Source of the DNA: Streptomyces minutiscleroticus
Lineage (GTDB): Bacteria > Actinomycetota > Actinomycetes > Streptomycetales > Streptomycetaceae
Direction: 5' to 3'
Assembly (NCBI RefSeq): GCF_014650875.1
Contig: NZ_BMVU01000032.1
Location: 41,992-105,991, forward strand
DNA: 64,000 nt
Positions 27,295-38,711 of the stretch are shown here, in pieces. The notes under the pieces were generated by a model. The model saw nothing but the letters and a program-made list of their open reading frames with translations, did no database searches and was not told the origin of the DNA. The stretch's first letter is position 1; every line of letters begins with the position of its first letter. The position numbers were made by a program, and so were the translations under genes.

Positions 27295-28734
27295 ATGAGC
27301 AGTACTACCAACCCGTCGACGCACCACACGTCCACGATCGGCGCGATCGGCGCGCCGAGCCGGCGCAACACCGAGCTGGCGCTGCTGGTGTTCGCCGTGG
27401 TCATCCCGGTGTTCGCCTACGCCAACGTGGGCCTGGCCCTCAACGACCAGGTCCCCCCGGGCCTGCTCGGCTACGGCCTGGGACTCGGGCTGCTGGCCGG
27501 CGTCGGCCACCTCGTGGTGCGGAAGTTCGCGCCGTACGCGGATCCGCTGCTGCTGCCGCTCGCGACGCTGCTCAACGGCCTCGGACTGGTGGTCATCTGG
27601 CGCCTGGACCAGTCGGAGCGGCTCCAGGTCCGGTCCACGTTCGTGGAGGCGGCGCCCCGCCAGCTGCTGTACTCCGCGCTGGGCGTGGCCCTGTTCGTCG
27701 GCGTGCTGCTGCTTCTGAAGGACCACCGCGTCCTGCAGCGCTACACGTACATCTCGATGTTCGCCGCGCTGGTCCTGCTGCTGCTGCCGCTGGTGCCGGG
27801 CCTCGGCGCCGACGTCTTCGGCGCCAAGATCTGGATCAAGATCCCCGGACTCGGCACGATCCAGCCCGGTGAGTTCGCGAAGATCGTCATCGCGGTGTTC
27901 TTCGCGGGCTACCTCATGGTGAAGCGGGACGCGCTGGCCCTGGCCAGCCGCCGCTTCATGGGCCTGTACCTGCCGCGCGGCCGCGACCTGGGCCCGATCC
28001 TCATGGTCTGGGCGATGTCGATCCTCATCCTCGTCTTCGAGACCGACCTCGGTACGTCGCTGCTGTTCTTCGGCATGTTCGTCGTGATGCTGTACGTCGC
28101 CACCGAGCGCACCAGCTGGATCGTGTTCGGTCTGCTGATGTCGGCGGCCGGCGCCGTCGGCGTCGCCTCCTTCGAGCCGCACGTGCAGCAGCGCGTCCAG
28201 GCGTGGCTCGACCCGATGGGCGAGTACCTGAAGAGCAAGCAGGGCGTCGTCGGCCACTCCGAGCAGTCCATGGAGGCGCTGTGGGCGTTCGGCTCCGGCG
28301 GCGTCCTCGGCACCGGGCTCGGCCAGGGCAACTCCGACCTCATCGGCTTCGCCGCCAACTCCGACTTCATCCTCGCCACCTTCGGCGAGGAGCTGGGCCT
28401 GGCCGGCGTCATGGCGATCCTGCTGATCTACGGCCTGATCGTCGAGCGCGGCGTGCGCACGGCGCTGGCCGCCCGCGACCCCTTCGGCAAGCTGCTCGCC
28501 GTGGGCCTGTCCGGCGCCTTCGCGCTGCAGGTCTTCGTCGTCGCCGGCGGTGTCATGAACCTCATCCCGCTGACCGGTATGACCCTGCCCTTCGTCGCGT
28601 ACGGCGGTTCGTCCGTCATCGCCAACTGGGCGCTGATCGGCATCCTGATCCGGATCAGCGACACCGCACGCCGCCCGGCGCCCTCCCCCGCCCCCAACCC
28701 CGACGCCGAGATGACCCAGGTGGTCCGACCGTGA
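27295..28734 (+). CDS. rodA: SEDS glycosyltransferase RodA/FtsW
   Basis: 479-residue polytopic membrane protein of the SEDS family, which polymerises lipid II together with a class B penicillin-binding protein. Motifs include IPGLGTIQPGEFAKI, the late NSDFILATFGEELG loop and the terminal GMTLPFVAYGGSS, characteristic of FtsW/RodA. Its stop overlaps the GTG of pbpA by 4 bp, so synthase and transpeptidase are coupled. Confidence 0.95.
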   Translation: MSSTTNPSTHHTSTIGAIGAPSRRNTELALLVFAVVIPVFAYANVGLALNDQVPPGLLGYGLGLGLLAGVGHLVVRKFAPYADPLLLPLATLLNGLGLVVIWRLDQSERLQVRSTFVEAAPRQLLYSALGVALFVGVLLLLKDHRVLQRYTYISMFAALVLLLLPLVPGLGADVFGAKIWIKIPGLGTIQPGEFAKIVIAVFFAGYLMVKRDALALASRRFMGLYLPRGRDLGPILMVWAMSILILVFETDLGTSLLFFGMFVVMLYVATERTSWIVFGLLMSAAGAVGVASFEPHVQQRVQAWLDPMGEYLKSKQGVVGHSEQSMEALWAFGSGGVLGTGLGQGNSDLIGFAANSDFILATFGEELGLAGVMAILLIYGLIVERGVRTALAARDPFGKLLAVGLSGAFALQVFVVAGGVMNLIPLTGMTLPFVAYGGSSVIANWALIGILIRISDTARRPAPSPAPNPDAEMTQVVRP

Positions 28735-30203
28735 ACAAGCCCCTGCGCCGGATCGCGATCTTCTGCGGGCTCCTCGTCCTCGCCCTGCTCGTCCGCGACA
28801 ACTGGCTCCAGTACGTCATGGCGACCGAGCTGAAGGAGGACAAGGCCAACCGCCGGGTGGCGATCGAGCGGTACGCCCAGCCCCGCGGCGACATCATCGT
28901 CGACGGCAAGTCGATCACCGGGTCCGCCAAGACCGAGGGCAGCGACTTCGACTACAAGCGCACGTACAAGAACGGCGAGATGTGGGCGCCCGTCACCGGC
29001 TACGCCTCGCAGGCGTTCGGGGCGACCCAGCTGGAGTCCATCGAGGACGGCATCCTCACCGGCAACGACGACCGGCTCTTCTTCCGCCGCACCCTCGACA
29101 TGATCACCGGCAAGAAGCAGGCGGGCGGCAACGTCGTCACCACCCTCAGCGCCGCCGCGCAGAAGGCGGCCTTCGAGGGGCTGGGCGACAAGAAGGGCGC
29201 CGTCGCCGCCATCGACCCGTCCACCGGCGCGATCCTGGCGCTCGCCTCCACGCCGTCGTACGACCCGTCGACCTTCGCCGGCAACTCCACCGAGACCGAC
29301 AGCAAGGCCTGGGCGAAGCTGCAGAAGAAGGAGAACCCGGACGACCCGATGCTCAACCGGGCGCTGCGGGAGACCTACCCGCCGGGATCCACCTTCAAGG
29401 TCGTCACCGCGGCCGCCGCCCTGGAGAACGGCCTGGTCGACGACGTCGACGCGAAGACCGACTCGCCGCTGCCGTACACCCTGCCGGACACCCGGACCGA
29501 ACTGAAGAACGAGGGCAACATCCCCTGCAAGGACGCCTCCCTGCGCGACGCGCTGAAGGTGTCCTGCAACACCGTCTTCGGCAAGATCGGCGCCGACCTC
29601 GGCAAGGACAAGATGAAGGAGGAGGCCGAGAAGTTCGGCTTCAACTCCGAGCAGTTCACGCCGGTGCGCTCCAACGCCTCCGTCTTCCCCGACGAGATGG
29701 ACAAGCCGCAGACCGCGCTCAGCTCCATCGGTCAGTTCGAGACCGCCGCGACGCCGCTGCAGATGGCCATGGTCGCCTCGGCCGTCGCCAACGACGGCAC
29801 GCTGATGAAGCCGTACATGGTCGACAAGCTCCAGGCCCCGAGCCTGGACGTGATCGAGCAGACCGAGCCCGAGGAGATGAGCAAGCCGCTCTCCGAGGAC
29901 AACGCGCAGAAGCTGCAGTCGATCATGGAGACGGTGGTCCAGGACGGCACCGGCACCCGGGCGCAGATCCCCGGGGTGACCGTCGGCGGCAAGACCGGCA
30001 CCGCGCAGCACGGCGTCGACAACAGCGAGAAGCCGTACGCCTGGTTCATCTCGTACGCCAAGCTCAAGGACGGCAGCTCGCCCGTGGCCGTGGCCGTGGT
30101 GGTCGAGGACGGCAGCGCCAACCGCGACGACATCTCCGGTGGCGGCCTGGCCGCGCCGATCGCGCAGGCCGTGATGAAGGCGGTCGTCGACAGCAAGCAG
30201 TGA
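28731..30203 (+). CDS. pbpA: Class B penicillin-binding protein PbpA
   Basis: 490 residues from GTG 28731. The single N-terminal signal anchor (IAIFCGLLVLALLVRDN) precedes a dimerisation domain and a transpeptidase domain with the three motifs STFK (in YPPGSTFKVV), SCN and KTGTAQ. It cross-links peptidoglycan made by the adjacent RodA. Short length fits the PbpA of Mycobacterium (class B, no PASTA). Confidence 0.95.
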   Translation: MNKPLRRIAIFCGLLVLALLVRDNWLQYVMATELKEDKANRRVAIERYAQPRGDIIVDGKSITGSAKTEGSDFDYKRTYKNGEMWAPVTGYASQAFGATQLESIEDGILTGNDDRLFFRRTLDMITGKKQAGGNVVTTLSAAAQKAAFEGLGDKKGAVAAIDPSTGAILALASTPSYDPSTFAGNSTETDSKAWAKLQKKENPDDPMLNRALRETYPPGSTFKVVTAAAALENGLVDDVDAKTDSPLPYTLPDTRTELKNEGNIPCKDASLRDALKVSCNTVFGKIGADLGKDKMKEEAEKFGFNSEQFTPVRSNASVFPDEMDKPQTALSSIGQFETAATPLQMAMVASAVANDGTLMKPYMVDKLQAPSLDVIEQTEPEEMSKPLSEDNAQKLQSIMETVVQDGTGTRAQIPGVTVGGKTGTAQHGVDNSEKPYAWFISYAKLKDGSSPVAVAVVVEDGSANRDDISGGGLAAPIAQAVMKAVVDSKQ

Positions 30204-30374
30204 ACCCTGTCACGTCGCCTTCACATCGGTGCACGTTGCGATACCGGTCCTGTATCGGGTGACGGGCTCGGGCAGGTCGTAGACAGCTGGCCGGGTACGG
30301 TATGCCCCGGGCAGCACACCGCCGGACCACACACGGGTGCGGTCGGGATCGACGGAGAGGGCTGGTAGGTAGCT

Positions 30375-32378
<2,004 letters not shown>

Positions 32379-32403
32379 CCGGCTCCTTCCCCACCGGGCA
32401 TGA

Positions 32404-32447
32404 CGAAGCCCCGGTCGCCTCCCCTCGGGGAGGCGACCGGGGCTTCG
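32404..32447 (+). terminator. Rho-independent terminator after pknB
   Basis: Perfect 21-bp inverted repeat (32404-32424 and 32427-32447), 25 bp after the pknB stop. It lies between pknB and the oppositely oriented sortase gene and can serve both strands. Confidence 0.9.
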
Positions 32448-32622
32448 CCGTGGTGGAGCGCGCCGGGGCCGGACTTCGGCGCAGTCACCGGGTGCGCCGA
32501 CGGCCCGTGGTTCCGACGCAGGTGGCGGGGTGTGCGGGGTTCCGGAGCCTCAGCGCGGCCGTGGGTACGCGGGGTCCGGCGACCTCAGCTCGGTCGCGGG
32601 GACGCGCCGGCCGCGCGGTGCC

Positions 32623-33456
32623 TCAGCGCAGTTCCTTCGGCGGGGTGCGCTCCGCGTCGACCTTCTCCACGCGCTCCAGCTCGCCCCAGACGACGTAGCG
32701 GTAGCGGGAGGTGAAGACGGGCGTGCAGGTGGTCAGCGTGATGTAGCGGCCCGCCTTCCTCCTCCCCGACTCCTTCGGGACGGCGTCGAGGACGTCCACG
32801 TTGTACTTCGAGGTCTCCGGGAGGATGTCGTAGACCTTGTAGACGTACCACTCGTCCTTCGTCTCGAAGACGATCGGGTCGCCCTTCCTCAGCTTGTCGA
32901 TGCCGTGGAACTTGGCGCCGTGCCCGTCGCGGTGCGCGGCCAGCGAGAAGTTGCCCTTCTCGTCCTCGGGCAGCGCCGACTTCACCGGGTCCGTGTAGTA
33001 GCCCGCCACACCGCCGTTGAGGATCTTGGTGGAGGTGCCCTTCTTGACCAGCACCTCGCCGTTCCCCATCGCCGGGACGTGCAGGAAGCCGATGCCGTCC
33101 TTGGTGTCCAGGCCGACCGGGTCCCGGCCGTCGTCCTGCGCCCAGTTGTCACGGACCCTGTCGCCCTGCCTGTCCGCCTCGCGGTCGGCGATGACGTTCG
33201 TCCACCACAGCGAGTAGACGACGAACAGGCCGAGCACCAGGCCCGCCGTGATGAGGAGCTCCCCGAAGACGGCGACCGCCGTCGCCACCGGCCCCATGGC
33301 GCGGCGTCTCCGCGCGGGCGCCGCCTCCTCCGTGCGCGCGTCGTCCTCGGTCGTCGCTGTCACTGCATCCGCCCCGTCGTGTGTTCCGTGTGCTTCGTCC
33401 GGCCGGCCGGCCCGGTCCGCTCCGCCCCCGCCGGTGCCGTCCGTCCCGTGGGTCAT
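32623..33456 (-). CDS. Class E sortase, second of a tandem pair
   Basis: 277-residue membrane transpeptidase that attaches LAXTG-type proteins to peptidoglycan. One N-terminal transmembrane helix (GELLITAGLVLGLFVVYSLW) is followed by the sortase domain. Catalytic residues are visible: His in LAAHRDGHG, Cys in TLTTCTPVF and Arg in SRYRYVVWG. The first ~50 residues are acidic and low complexity. ATG 33456 overlaps the stop of the upstream sortase by 4 bp. Confidence 0.94.
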   Translation of the reverse strand: MTHGTDGTGGGGADRAGRPDEAHGTHDGADAVTATTEDDARTEEAAPARRRRAMGPVATAVAVFGELLITAGLVLGLFVVYSLWWTNVIADREADRQGDRVRDNWAQDDGRDPVGLDTKDGIGFLHVPAMGNGEVLVKKGTSTKILNGGVAGYYTDPVKSALPEDEKGNFSLAAHRDGHGAKFHGIDKLRKGDPIVFETKDEWYVYKVYDILPETSKYNVDVLDAVPKESGRRKAGRYITLTTCTPVFTSRYRYVVWGELERVEKVDAERTPPKELR

Positions 33457-35075
33457 TCGACCAGAGCGGCCGGCTTGCCCTCGCTGCGCGGCCGTTCCTC
33501 GGTCATCCTGCCCCAGACGATCATCCGGTACTTGCTGGTGAACTCGGGAGTGCAGGTGGTGAGCGTGATGTAGCGGCCCGCCTCGGTGAAGCCCGACCCC
33601 TTGGGGATCGGGTCCAGGACGCTGATGTTGCTCGGCGACGTCACCGGCAGGATCGACGCCATCTTGTAGACGTAGTACGTGTCCTGGGTCTCGACGACGA
33701 TCGGGTCGCCCGGCTTCAGGCGGTTGATGTAGCGGAACGGTTCGCCGTGGGTGTTGCGGTGGCCCGCGAGGCCGAAGTTGCCGGTCTTGGCGTCCGGCAT
33801 GGCCGTCTTGAGGCCCTCGCCGCCGTAGTGGCCGACCATGCCGCGGTCCAGGACGCCCTTGTTGCTGACGCCCTCGGCGATCGGCACGACCACGTCCAGC
33901 TCGGGTATGTGCAGGAGGGCGAAGCCCTGGCCCGGCTCGAAGGCGTCCGGCTTGCCCTTGCCGTTCGCCCAGTCGTCCTGGAGGCTGTGCGCCTCGTTGC
34001 CGGCCTGCGCGTGCGCCCGGACGTTCGTCCACCACAGCTGGTAGGTGACGAACAGCAGCATCAGCACGCCGGTGGTGATGAAGACCTCGCCTATCGCCCG
34101 GCTCAGGACGACGGCGGCGCCGGGACGGCGCGCACGGGCCGCGCGGCGGGCCTCCACGCGGGACAGCGGGGCGGACGGCGTCCCTGGGCCCTCCCCGGCC
34201 GCGGACCGCTCCGCGGAGCCGGCCGGGCCGCCCCGGCGCCCGCGCTTCCTGGCGGCCCTGCGGCGGGCCGCCCGGCCGCCCGGCACGGGCGTGCCGCCGG
34301 GCGCGTCCGTCCCGCCGGACCCGTCCGAGCTCCTCGGAGCAGCCGCCGTGCCGGAGGAGACGCCGTCCACCGCGCGGGAGACGTCGGCCGTCCGCAGGGC
34401 GACCGTCTCGTCGTCGGCCGGCGGCACAGGGCCCGCCAGGGGCGGCATGGGGCCCGCCAGGGGCGGCATGGGGCCGGCCGGCGGGAGGACCGGTCCGGCC
34501 GCCGGCGGCGGGGACGCGTCGTACGGCGACGACGGCGCGGCGTAGGGGTCCTCGTACGCGGGCAGGGGCCGCGCGGCCGCGGACGACCGCGCGGCGGCCG
34601 GGGGCGGGGCCGTGTCCGGCCGGTACGGAGCCGTCTCCTGCCGCTGCGGGACCGGCTCGGGCGTCTGCCCGGGGCCGTGCCCGGGCGTCCCGTGTCCGCC
34701 GTCTCCGGCGCGGTGGCGGCCTCCCGGGCTCCCGGAACCGCCCGGTCCGTCCTGCCCGGTGGGAGCCCCCGGGCCGTGCGCGTGGTGCGTGGCTCCTACG
34801 GCGCGGTGGGAGCCCGGGCCCTCGGGGCCGTCGTGGTGAGCCGTCGGCGACGGGTCCGGGCCGGGCGCCGGCGGCCGGGACGGTCCGCTCCACGGCGCGG
34901 TCCCGGCGGGCGTCCCCGGGGCCGGGAGCGGGTCGGTCAGGGGGTCGGCGAGCCGCTCGACCGCCGCCTCGAACGCGCCGGGCACCCCGTACGGCTGCTG
35001 CCCGTACGGGGTGCCCTGTTCTCCTTGGTCTCCGTAGGCGGAGCCGGACTCGCGCTCGGGGCGCAGTGCGGTCAC
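33453..35075 (-). CDS. Class E sortase with very long disordered N-terminus
   Basis: 540 residues from GTG 35075, twice the usual sortase length. The first ~330 residues are Pro/Gly/Ala-rich with repeated PPLAGPMPPLAGP. Then come a transmembrane helix (IGEVFITTGVLMLLFVTYQL) and a full class E catalytic domain (LAGHRNTHG, TLTTCTPEF, SKYRMIVWG). The GTG overlaps the amidotransferase stop by 4 bp. A shorter protein from an internal start cannot be excluded. It matches the first sortase closely, so the pair arose by duplication. Confidence 0.9.
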   Translation of the reverse strand: MTALRPERESGSAYGDQGEQGTPYGQQPYGVPGAFEAAVERLADPLTDPLPAPGTPAGTAPWSGPSRPPAPGPDPSPTAHHDGPEGPGSHRAVGATHHAHGPGAPTGQDGPGGSGSPGGRHRAGDGGHGTPGHGPGQTPEPVPQRQETAPYRPDTAPPPAAARSSAAARPLPAYEDPYAAPSSPYDASPPPAAGPVLPPAGPMPPLAGPMPPLAGPVPPADDETVALRTADVSRAVDGVSSGTAAAPRSSDGSGGTDAPGGTPVPGGRAARRRAARKRGRRGGPAGSAERSAAGEGPGTPSAPLSRVEARRAARARRPGAAVVLSRAIGEVFITTGVLMLLFVTYQLWWTNVRAHAQAGNEAHSLQDDWANGKGKPDAFEPGQGFALLHIPELDVVVPIAEGVSNKGVLDRGMVGHYGGEGLKTAMPDAKTGNFGLAGHRNTHGEPFRYINRLKPGDPIVVETQDTYYVYKMASILPVTSPSNISVLDPIPKGSGFTEAGRYITLTTCTPEFTSKYRMIVWGRMTEERPRSEGKPAALVE

Positions 35076-35710
35076 GCCGTGGCCCTGCCCACCACCGGGG
35101 CGAGCCCCGCCGACCTGTCCACGGCCTCCCGGTCGCCGCACTCCGTGAGCCAGTTGGCGAGCATCCGGTGGCCGTGCTCCGTCAGCACCGACTCCGGGTG
35201 GAACTGCACACCCTCCACGGGAAGCTCGCGGTGCCTGAGCCCCATGATGATCCCGTCCTGCGTACGGGCGGTGACCTCCAGCTCGTCCGGGACGGTGGGC
35301 GGCTCGGCGGCCAGCGAGTGGTAGCGGGTCGCGGTGAACGGGGACGGCAGCCCGGCGAAGACGCCCTTGCCCCCGTGGTCGACGAGGGAGGTCTTGCCGT
35401 GCAGCAGCTGGGGCGCCCGGCCGACCACGCCGCCGTAGGCGACCTGCATCGACTGCATGCCCAGGCAGACGCCGAAGACCGGGACGCCGGTCGCCGCGCA
35501 GTGCCGCACCATGTCGACGCACACGCCCGCCTGCTCGGGGGCGCCCGGGCCCGGGGACAGCAGGACTCCGTCGAAGCCCTCCTGCGCGTGGTCCGTCGTC
35601 ACCTCGTCGTTGCGCCGTACCTCGCACTCGGCGCCCAACTGGTACAGGTACTGCACCAGGTTGAAGACGAAGCTGTCGTAGTTGTCCACGACGAGAATGC
35701 GTGCGCTCAC
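35072..35710 (-). CDS. trpG: Aminodeoxychorismate/anthranilate synthase component II
   Basis: 212-residue class I glutamine amidotransferase supplying ammonia to PabB or TrpE. It starts VSARILVVDNYDSFVFNLVQYL, has the nucleophile Cys in VFGVCLGMQSMQ and the His-Glu pair in GVQFHPESVLTEHG. The same position next to pknB and crgA is occupied by trpG in Mycobacterium. GTG 35710 overlaps the upstream small gene by 4 bp. No TrpE or PabB gene lies nearby, so dual use is possible. Confidence 0.93.
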   Translation of the reverse strand: MSARILVVDNYDSFVFNLVQYLYQLGAECEVRRNDEVTTDHAQEGFDGVLLSPGPGAPEQAGVCVDMVRHCAATGVPVFGVCLGMQSMQVAYGGVVGRAPQLLHGKTSLVDHGGKGVFAGLPSPFTATRYHSLAAEPPTVPDELEVTARTQDGIIMGLRHRELPVEGVQFHPESVLTEHGHRMLANWLTECGDREAVDRSAGLAPVVGRATA

Positions 35711-35868
35711 TGGTCGTCCACCGTCACATCGTTGAAGGGCAGCAGCGGCTCCGCCCAGGGAAAGACGTACTGGAAGAGGACGTAGACCACGGCGAGCACC
35801 AGCACGAGTGAGATCAGCGCCCTCACCCACGCGTTGCCCGGCAGATGCCGCCAGATCCAGCCGTACAT
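35707..35868 (-). CDS. Small single-pass membrane protein
   Basis: 53 residues: MYGWIWRHLPGNAWVRAL, then one hydrophobic helix (ISLVLVLAVVYVLFQYVFPW) and an acidic tail. ATG 35868 is preceded by GAAGGGA. It overlaps the amidotransferase GTG by 4 bp. I recognise it as a small protein conserved at this locus but know no function. Confidence 0.78.
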   Translation of the reverse strand: MYGWIWRHLPGNAWVRALISLVLVLAVVYVLFQYVFPWAEPLLPFNDVTVDDQ

Positions 35869-36065
35869 GCCGTCCCTTCCGTCGCACCACGGCACCGGTA
35901 TCACGCCGCAGGTCTCCAGACTAACGGCGCGGGGCCTCCGGTTTCCCGGCCTCCGCAAGCTGTGAGGCAATGAACTGCGCCCCCGCGCCGGGCCGCCCGG
36001 CCGGGCCTCCTCCGCTTCGCCCGGTTCCGGTGCGTACGGGCGCGTTCCGGGCCGGCGCGCGGCGA

Positions 36066-36081
36066 TGTTTCACGTGGAACA
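36066..36081. promoter_or_regulatory. parS: parS site, consensus-type
   Basis: TGTTTCACGTGGAACA equals the complement of the Bacillus parS TGTTCCACGTGAAACA. It lies in the 240-bp gap between the small membrane protein and the DUF881 gene, at about 36.1 kb. Confidence 0.9.
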
Positions 36082-36108
36082 CCGCCGCTCCCGGGCCGGC
36101 CGGGGTCC

Positions 36109-36888
36109 TCACTCCACGGGTTCGGCGTAGTGGAGGTCCACGGTGCCGGTGTAACCGGGCAGGGTGACGGTCCCCTCGTCCTCGACCTTCCAGCCGAGGC
36201 CGTAGACGTTGACGTAGAGCATGTAGTTCTGGATCGCCGGGGACGCGGTCAGCGCCTTCCGCAGCTTCTCCTGGTCGCCGATTGCGGTGATCTTGTAGGG
36301 AGGCGAGTAGACGCGGCCCTGGAGGATCAGGGTGTTGCCGACGCAGCGCACGGCGCTGGTGGAGATCAGCCGCTGGTCCATGACCCGGATGCCCTCGGCG
36401 CCGCCCTGCCACAGCGCGTTCACCACGGCCTGCAGGTCCTGCTGGTGGATGACCAGGTAGTCGGGCTGCGGCTCGGGGTAGCCGGGCAGCTTGGCGGTGG
36501 CGTCCGGCGGGGCGTCGTCGAGCGTGACCGTGAGGGCCTCGCCCTTGAGCTCCTCGGTGCCGGCGTTCTTCTCCAGCGCGGCCAGTTCGGCGGCCTCGGC
36601 CTCCGTGCTGCCGTTGTCGCGTCCGGCGAGGGCCTCTATGTCGTCGCGCAGCGCCGCGTTGCTCTCGTCGAGCGTGCCGTTCTTGTGGCTGCGCTCGTGG
36701 ATGAGGTCGGAGAGCTTCAGCAGGGACGTGTCGGTGCGGATGTTGGTGCCCTTGGCGGTGTTGAAGCTCGTGAAGAAGATCAGCCCGGCCAGCGCGAAGA
36801 CGGCCACCGTGAGGATCCGCACGGGGCGGAAACGCCGGGTGCGGACAGGACTGGAGCCCGCCTGGGGCGAGTCGGCAGAATTGCTCAA
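36109..36888 (-). CDS. DUF881 family membrane protein
   Basis: 259 residues. One N-terminal transmembrane helix (ILTVAVFALAGLIFFTSF), a coiled-coil-like part (LIHERSHKNGTLDESNAAL and on) and an extracytoplasmic domain (QQDLQAVVNALWQGGAEGI, TSAVRCVGNTLILQGRVYSPP) define DUF881. The family lies beside crgA across actinobacteria and is thought to act in the cell envelope. Divergent from crgA. Confidence 0.9.
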   Translation of the reverse strand: MSNSADSPQAGSSPVRTRRFRPVRILTVAVFALAGLIFFTSFNTAKGTNIRTDTSLLKLSDLIHERSHKNGTLDESNAALRDDIEALAGRDNGSTEAEAAELAALEKNAGTEELKGEALTVTLDDAPPDATAKLPGYPEPQPDYLVIHQQDLQAVVNALWQGGAEGIRVMDQRLISTSAVRCVGNTLILQGRVYSPPYKITAIGDQEKLRKALTASPAIQNYMLYVNVYGLGWKVEDEGTVTLPGYTGTVDLHYAEPVE

Positions 36889-37030
36889 CGTACCCTTATC
36901 TCCTTCGGCGCCGCGGAAGCACTACGCTAACGGACGCCCGGGGGAGCGCTGAGACTCCCCTTGTACGCTGCCCCGGAGCCCGCCCCCGTTCCCTGCGCGG
37001 CCACGCAGCGCATCGACAGGAGAGACCCTC

Positions 37031-37285
37031 GTGCCGAAGTCACGTATCCGCAAGAAGGCCGACTACACGCCGCCGCCGTCGAAGCAGGCCACCACCATCA
37101 AGCTGACCAATCGCGCCTGGGTCGCGCCGGTCATGCTCGCCATGTTCCTCATCGGCCTGGCCTGGATCGTCGTCTTCTACGTGACCGACGGCTCGCTCCC
37201 CATCGACTCGCTGGGGAACTGGAACATCGTTGTCGGCTTCGGCTTCATCGCCGCGGGGTTCGGCGTCTCCACTCAGTGGAAGTGA
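37031..37285 (+). CDS. crgA: Cell division protein CrgA
   Basis: 84 residues: a basic N-terminus (MPKSRIRKKADYTPPP) and two transmembrane helices (about 32-52 and 62-80), the hallmark of CrgA. In Streptomyces it inhibits Z-ring assembly in aerial hyphae and affects timing of sporulation septation; in mycobacteria it bridges FtsZ and PBPs. GGAGAGA lies upstream of the ATG. Confidence 0.96.
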   Translation: MPKSRIRKKADYTPPPSKQATTIKLTNRAWVAPVMLAMFLIGLAWIVVFYVTDGSLPIDSLGNWNIVVGFGFIAAGFGVSTQWK

Positions 37286-37339
37286 CGGTTCTCCCCGGGA
37301 CACCCGCGGCACCGGCTCTGCCCATGGGTATCCACTGAG

Positions 37340-37539
37340 TTATCCACAACCTTTTCCACACTGGGGAAAAGAACGACGATCTGTGGATAACCATTTGGGC
37401 GCCGATGGCGGCCCAGCCGGTCACCCGTCTTTCGGAAGTCTGTTCGCCCCCTGCTCCACCTGCGGAAACACAGGTGAGTGGCAGGGGGCACAGCTGTTCC
37501 CGCACCGTGTGCACAAGATCCGCCACTTACTGTGGACAA
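37340..37539. promoter_or_regulatory. DnaA-box cluster between crgA and the rhomboid gene
   Basis: Boxes TTATCCACA (37340-37348), TTTTCCACA (37352-37360), TGTGGATAA (37382-37390, reverse) and TGTGGACAA (37531-37539, reverse), plus a weaker GTATCCACT at 37328-37336. Three are perfect or consensus matches. They lie in the convergent gap, with A/T-rich sequence between. Similar off-origin clusters titrate DnaA in streptomycetes. Confidence 0.75.
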
Positions 37540-37570
37540 CGTCACCCCGACGGCCCGCCCGGCGGCCTGC

Positions 37571-38470
37571 TCAGGTGAGCTGAAACGTTCTGACCAGGGT
37601 GGTGACGACGACCGCAGCGAGCACAAGGGCGCACACCCCGTACTGGACCAGGGTCCTCCGGTCCCGGCGCGGGTGCACCATCGCGTAGCCGGTCAGCACG
37701 CCCGCGACGAGGCCGCCGATGTGGACCTGCCAGGCGATGATGTCGTGCCAGCCGAAGGTGATGATCAGGTTGATCACCAGCAGCGCGACGACCGGGCGCA
37801 TGTCCTGCCGCAGCCGCCGCAGCAGGACCGCGGTCGCGCCGAAGAGGCCGAAGATCGCCCCGGAGGCGCCCAGCGACGGCTGGTTCGGCGCGGCGAGCAG
37901 ATAGGACAGCGCGCTGCCCGCGAGGCCGGAGAGCAGATAGAGCGTCAGATAGCGGGCACGGCCGAGCGCCGCCTCCAGCGGCCCGCCGATCCACCACAGG
38001 CTGAGCATGTTGAACAGCAGGTGCATGTAGCCGCCGTGCAGGAACGCCGCCGTCAGCAGCCGGTACCACTGCCCCTCCGCGACGCCCTCGACGGAGCCCA
38101 GGAGCGGGACGTAGGCCCGGCCGATGAGGTCGAAGGTGTCGGTGAAGCGGTCGCCCACGGCGAGCTGGACGACGAACGCCGCGACGTTCAGCCCGAGCAG
38201 GACCTTGGTGACCAGGCGCGGGTCGGCGGTGACGGTGCCGCCGGCGAGCGTGCGCGGCCGTGAGTCCCGCGCGGTGGACCCGGTGCCCCCGCCGTCGCGC
38301 ACGCAGTCGGGGCACTGGAAGCCGACCGAGGCGCTGACCATGCAGTCGGGGCAGACGGGGCGCTCGCAGCGGGTGCAGCGGACCCCCGTCTCGCGGTCCG
38401 GATGCCGGTAGCAGGTCGGCAGCTCCCGCGCGTCGTGCGGGCCCTGCGGATTGCCTGGCGCCTGGTCCAT
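37571..38470 (-). CDS. Rhomboid intramembrane serine protease with N-terminal zinc ribbon
   Basis: 299 residues. The N-terminus is a B-box-like zinc-binding module (CYRHPDRETGVRCTRC, CPDCM, CPDC). The rhomboid core has about six transmembrane helices, the nucleophile Ser in GASGAIFGLFG and the catalytic His in the last helices (QVHIGGLVAG). It cleaves membrane proteins within the bilayer; substrates are unknown. It is convergent with crgA. Confidence 0.94.
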   Translation of the reverse strand: MDQAPGNPQGPHDARELPTCYRHPDRETGVRCTRCERPVCPDCMVSASVGFQCPDCVRDGGGTGSTARDSRPRTLAGGTVTADPRLVTKVLLGLNVAAFVVQLAVGDRFTDTFDLIGRAYVPLLGSVEGVAEGQWYRLLTAAFLHGGYMHLLFNMLSLWWIGGPLEAALGRARYLTLYLLSGLAGSALSYLLAAPNQPSLGASGAIFGLFGATAVLLRRLRQDMRPVVALLVINLIITFGWHDIIAWQVHIGGLVAGVLTGYAMVHPRRDRRTLVQYGVCALVLAAVVVTTLVRTFQLT

Positions 38471-38711
38471 GGGGTCCCCTCGATCTCCGTACGGCGTCCG
38501 TGCGACGGTCCGCGCGACACGCGTACCCAGCGCACCGCCCCGCCCTTCCTTCTACGGACGGGCGGGGCGATTCGGTTCCCTTTGGGTGACCGCCGGCCTC
38601 GGCCCCGCGCTCGTCGGGCGGCGCGCCGGGCGTGCGGGTACCGCCGCGGGCCGCGGCCGGTGACCGCCGGCGGGCGTCGCGGGGAACGGGCCCCGGTCCG
38701 GGGCTCCGGTG

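Noticed and set aside
37328..37539. Possible oriC
   Set aside because: Only about five DnaA boxes; streptomycete oriC has many more and lies between dnaA and dnaN, beyond the right end.
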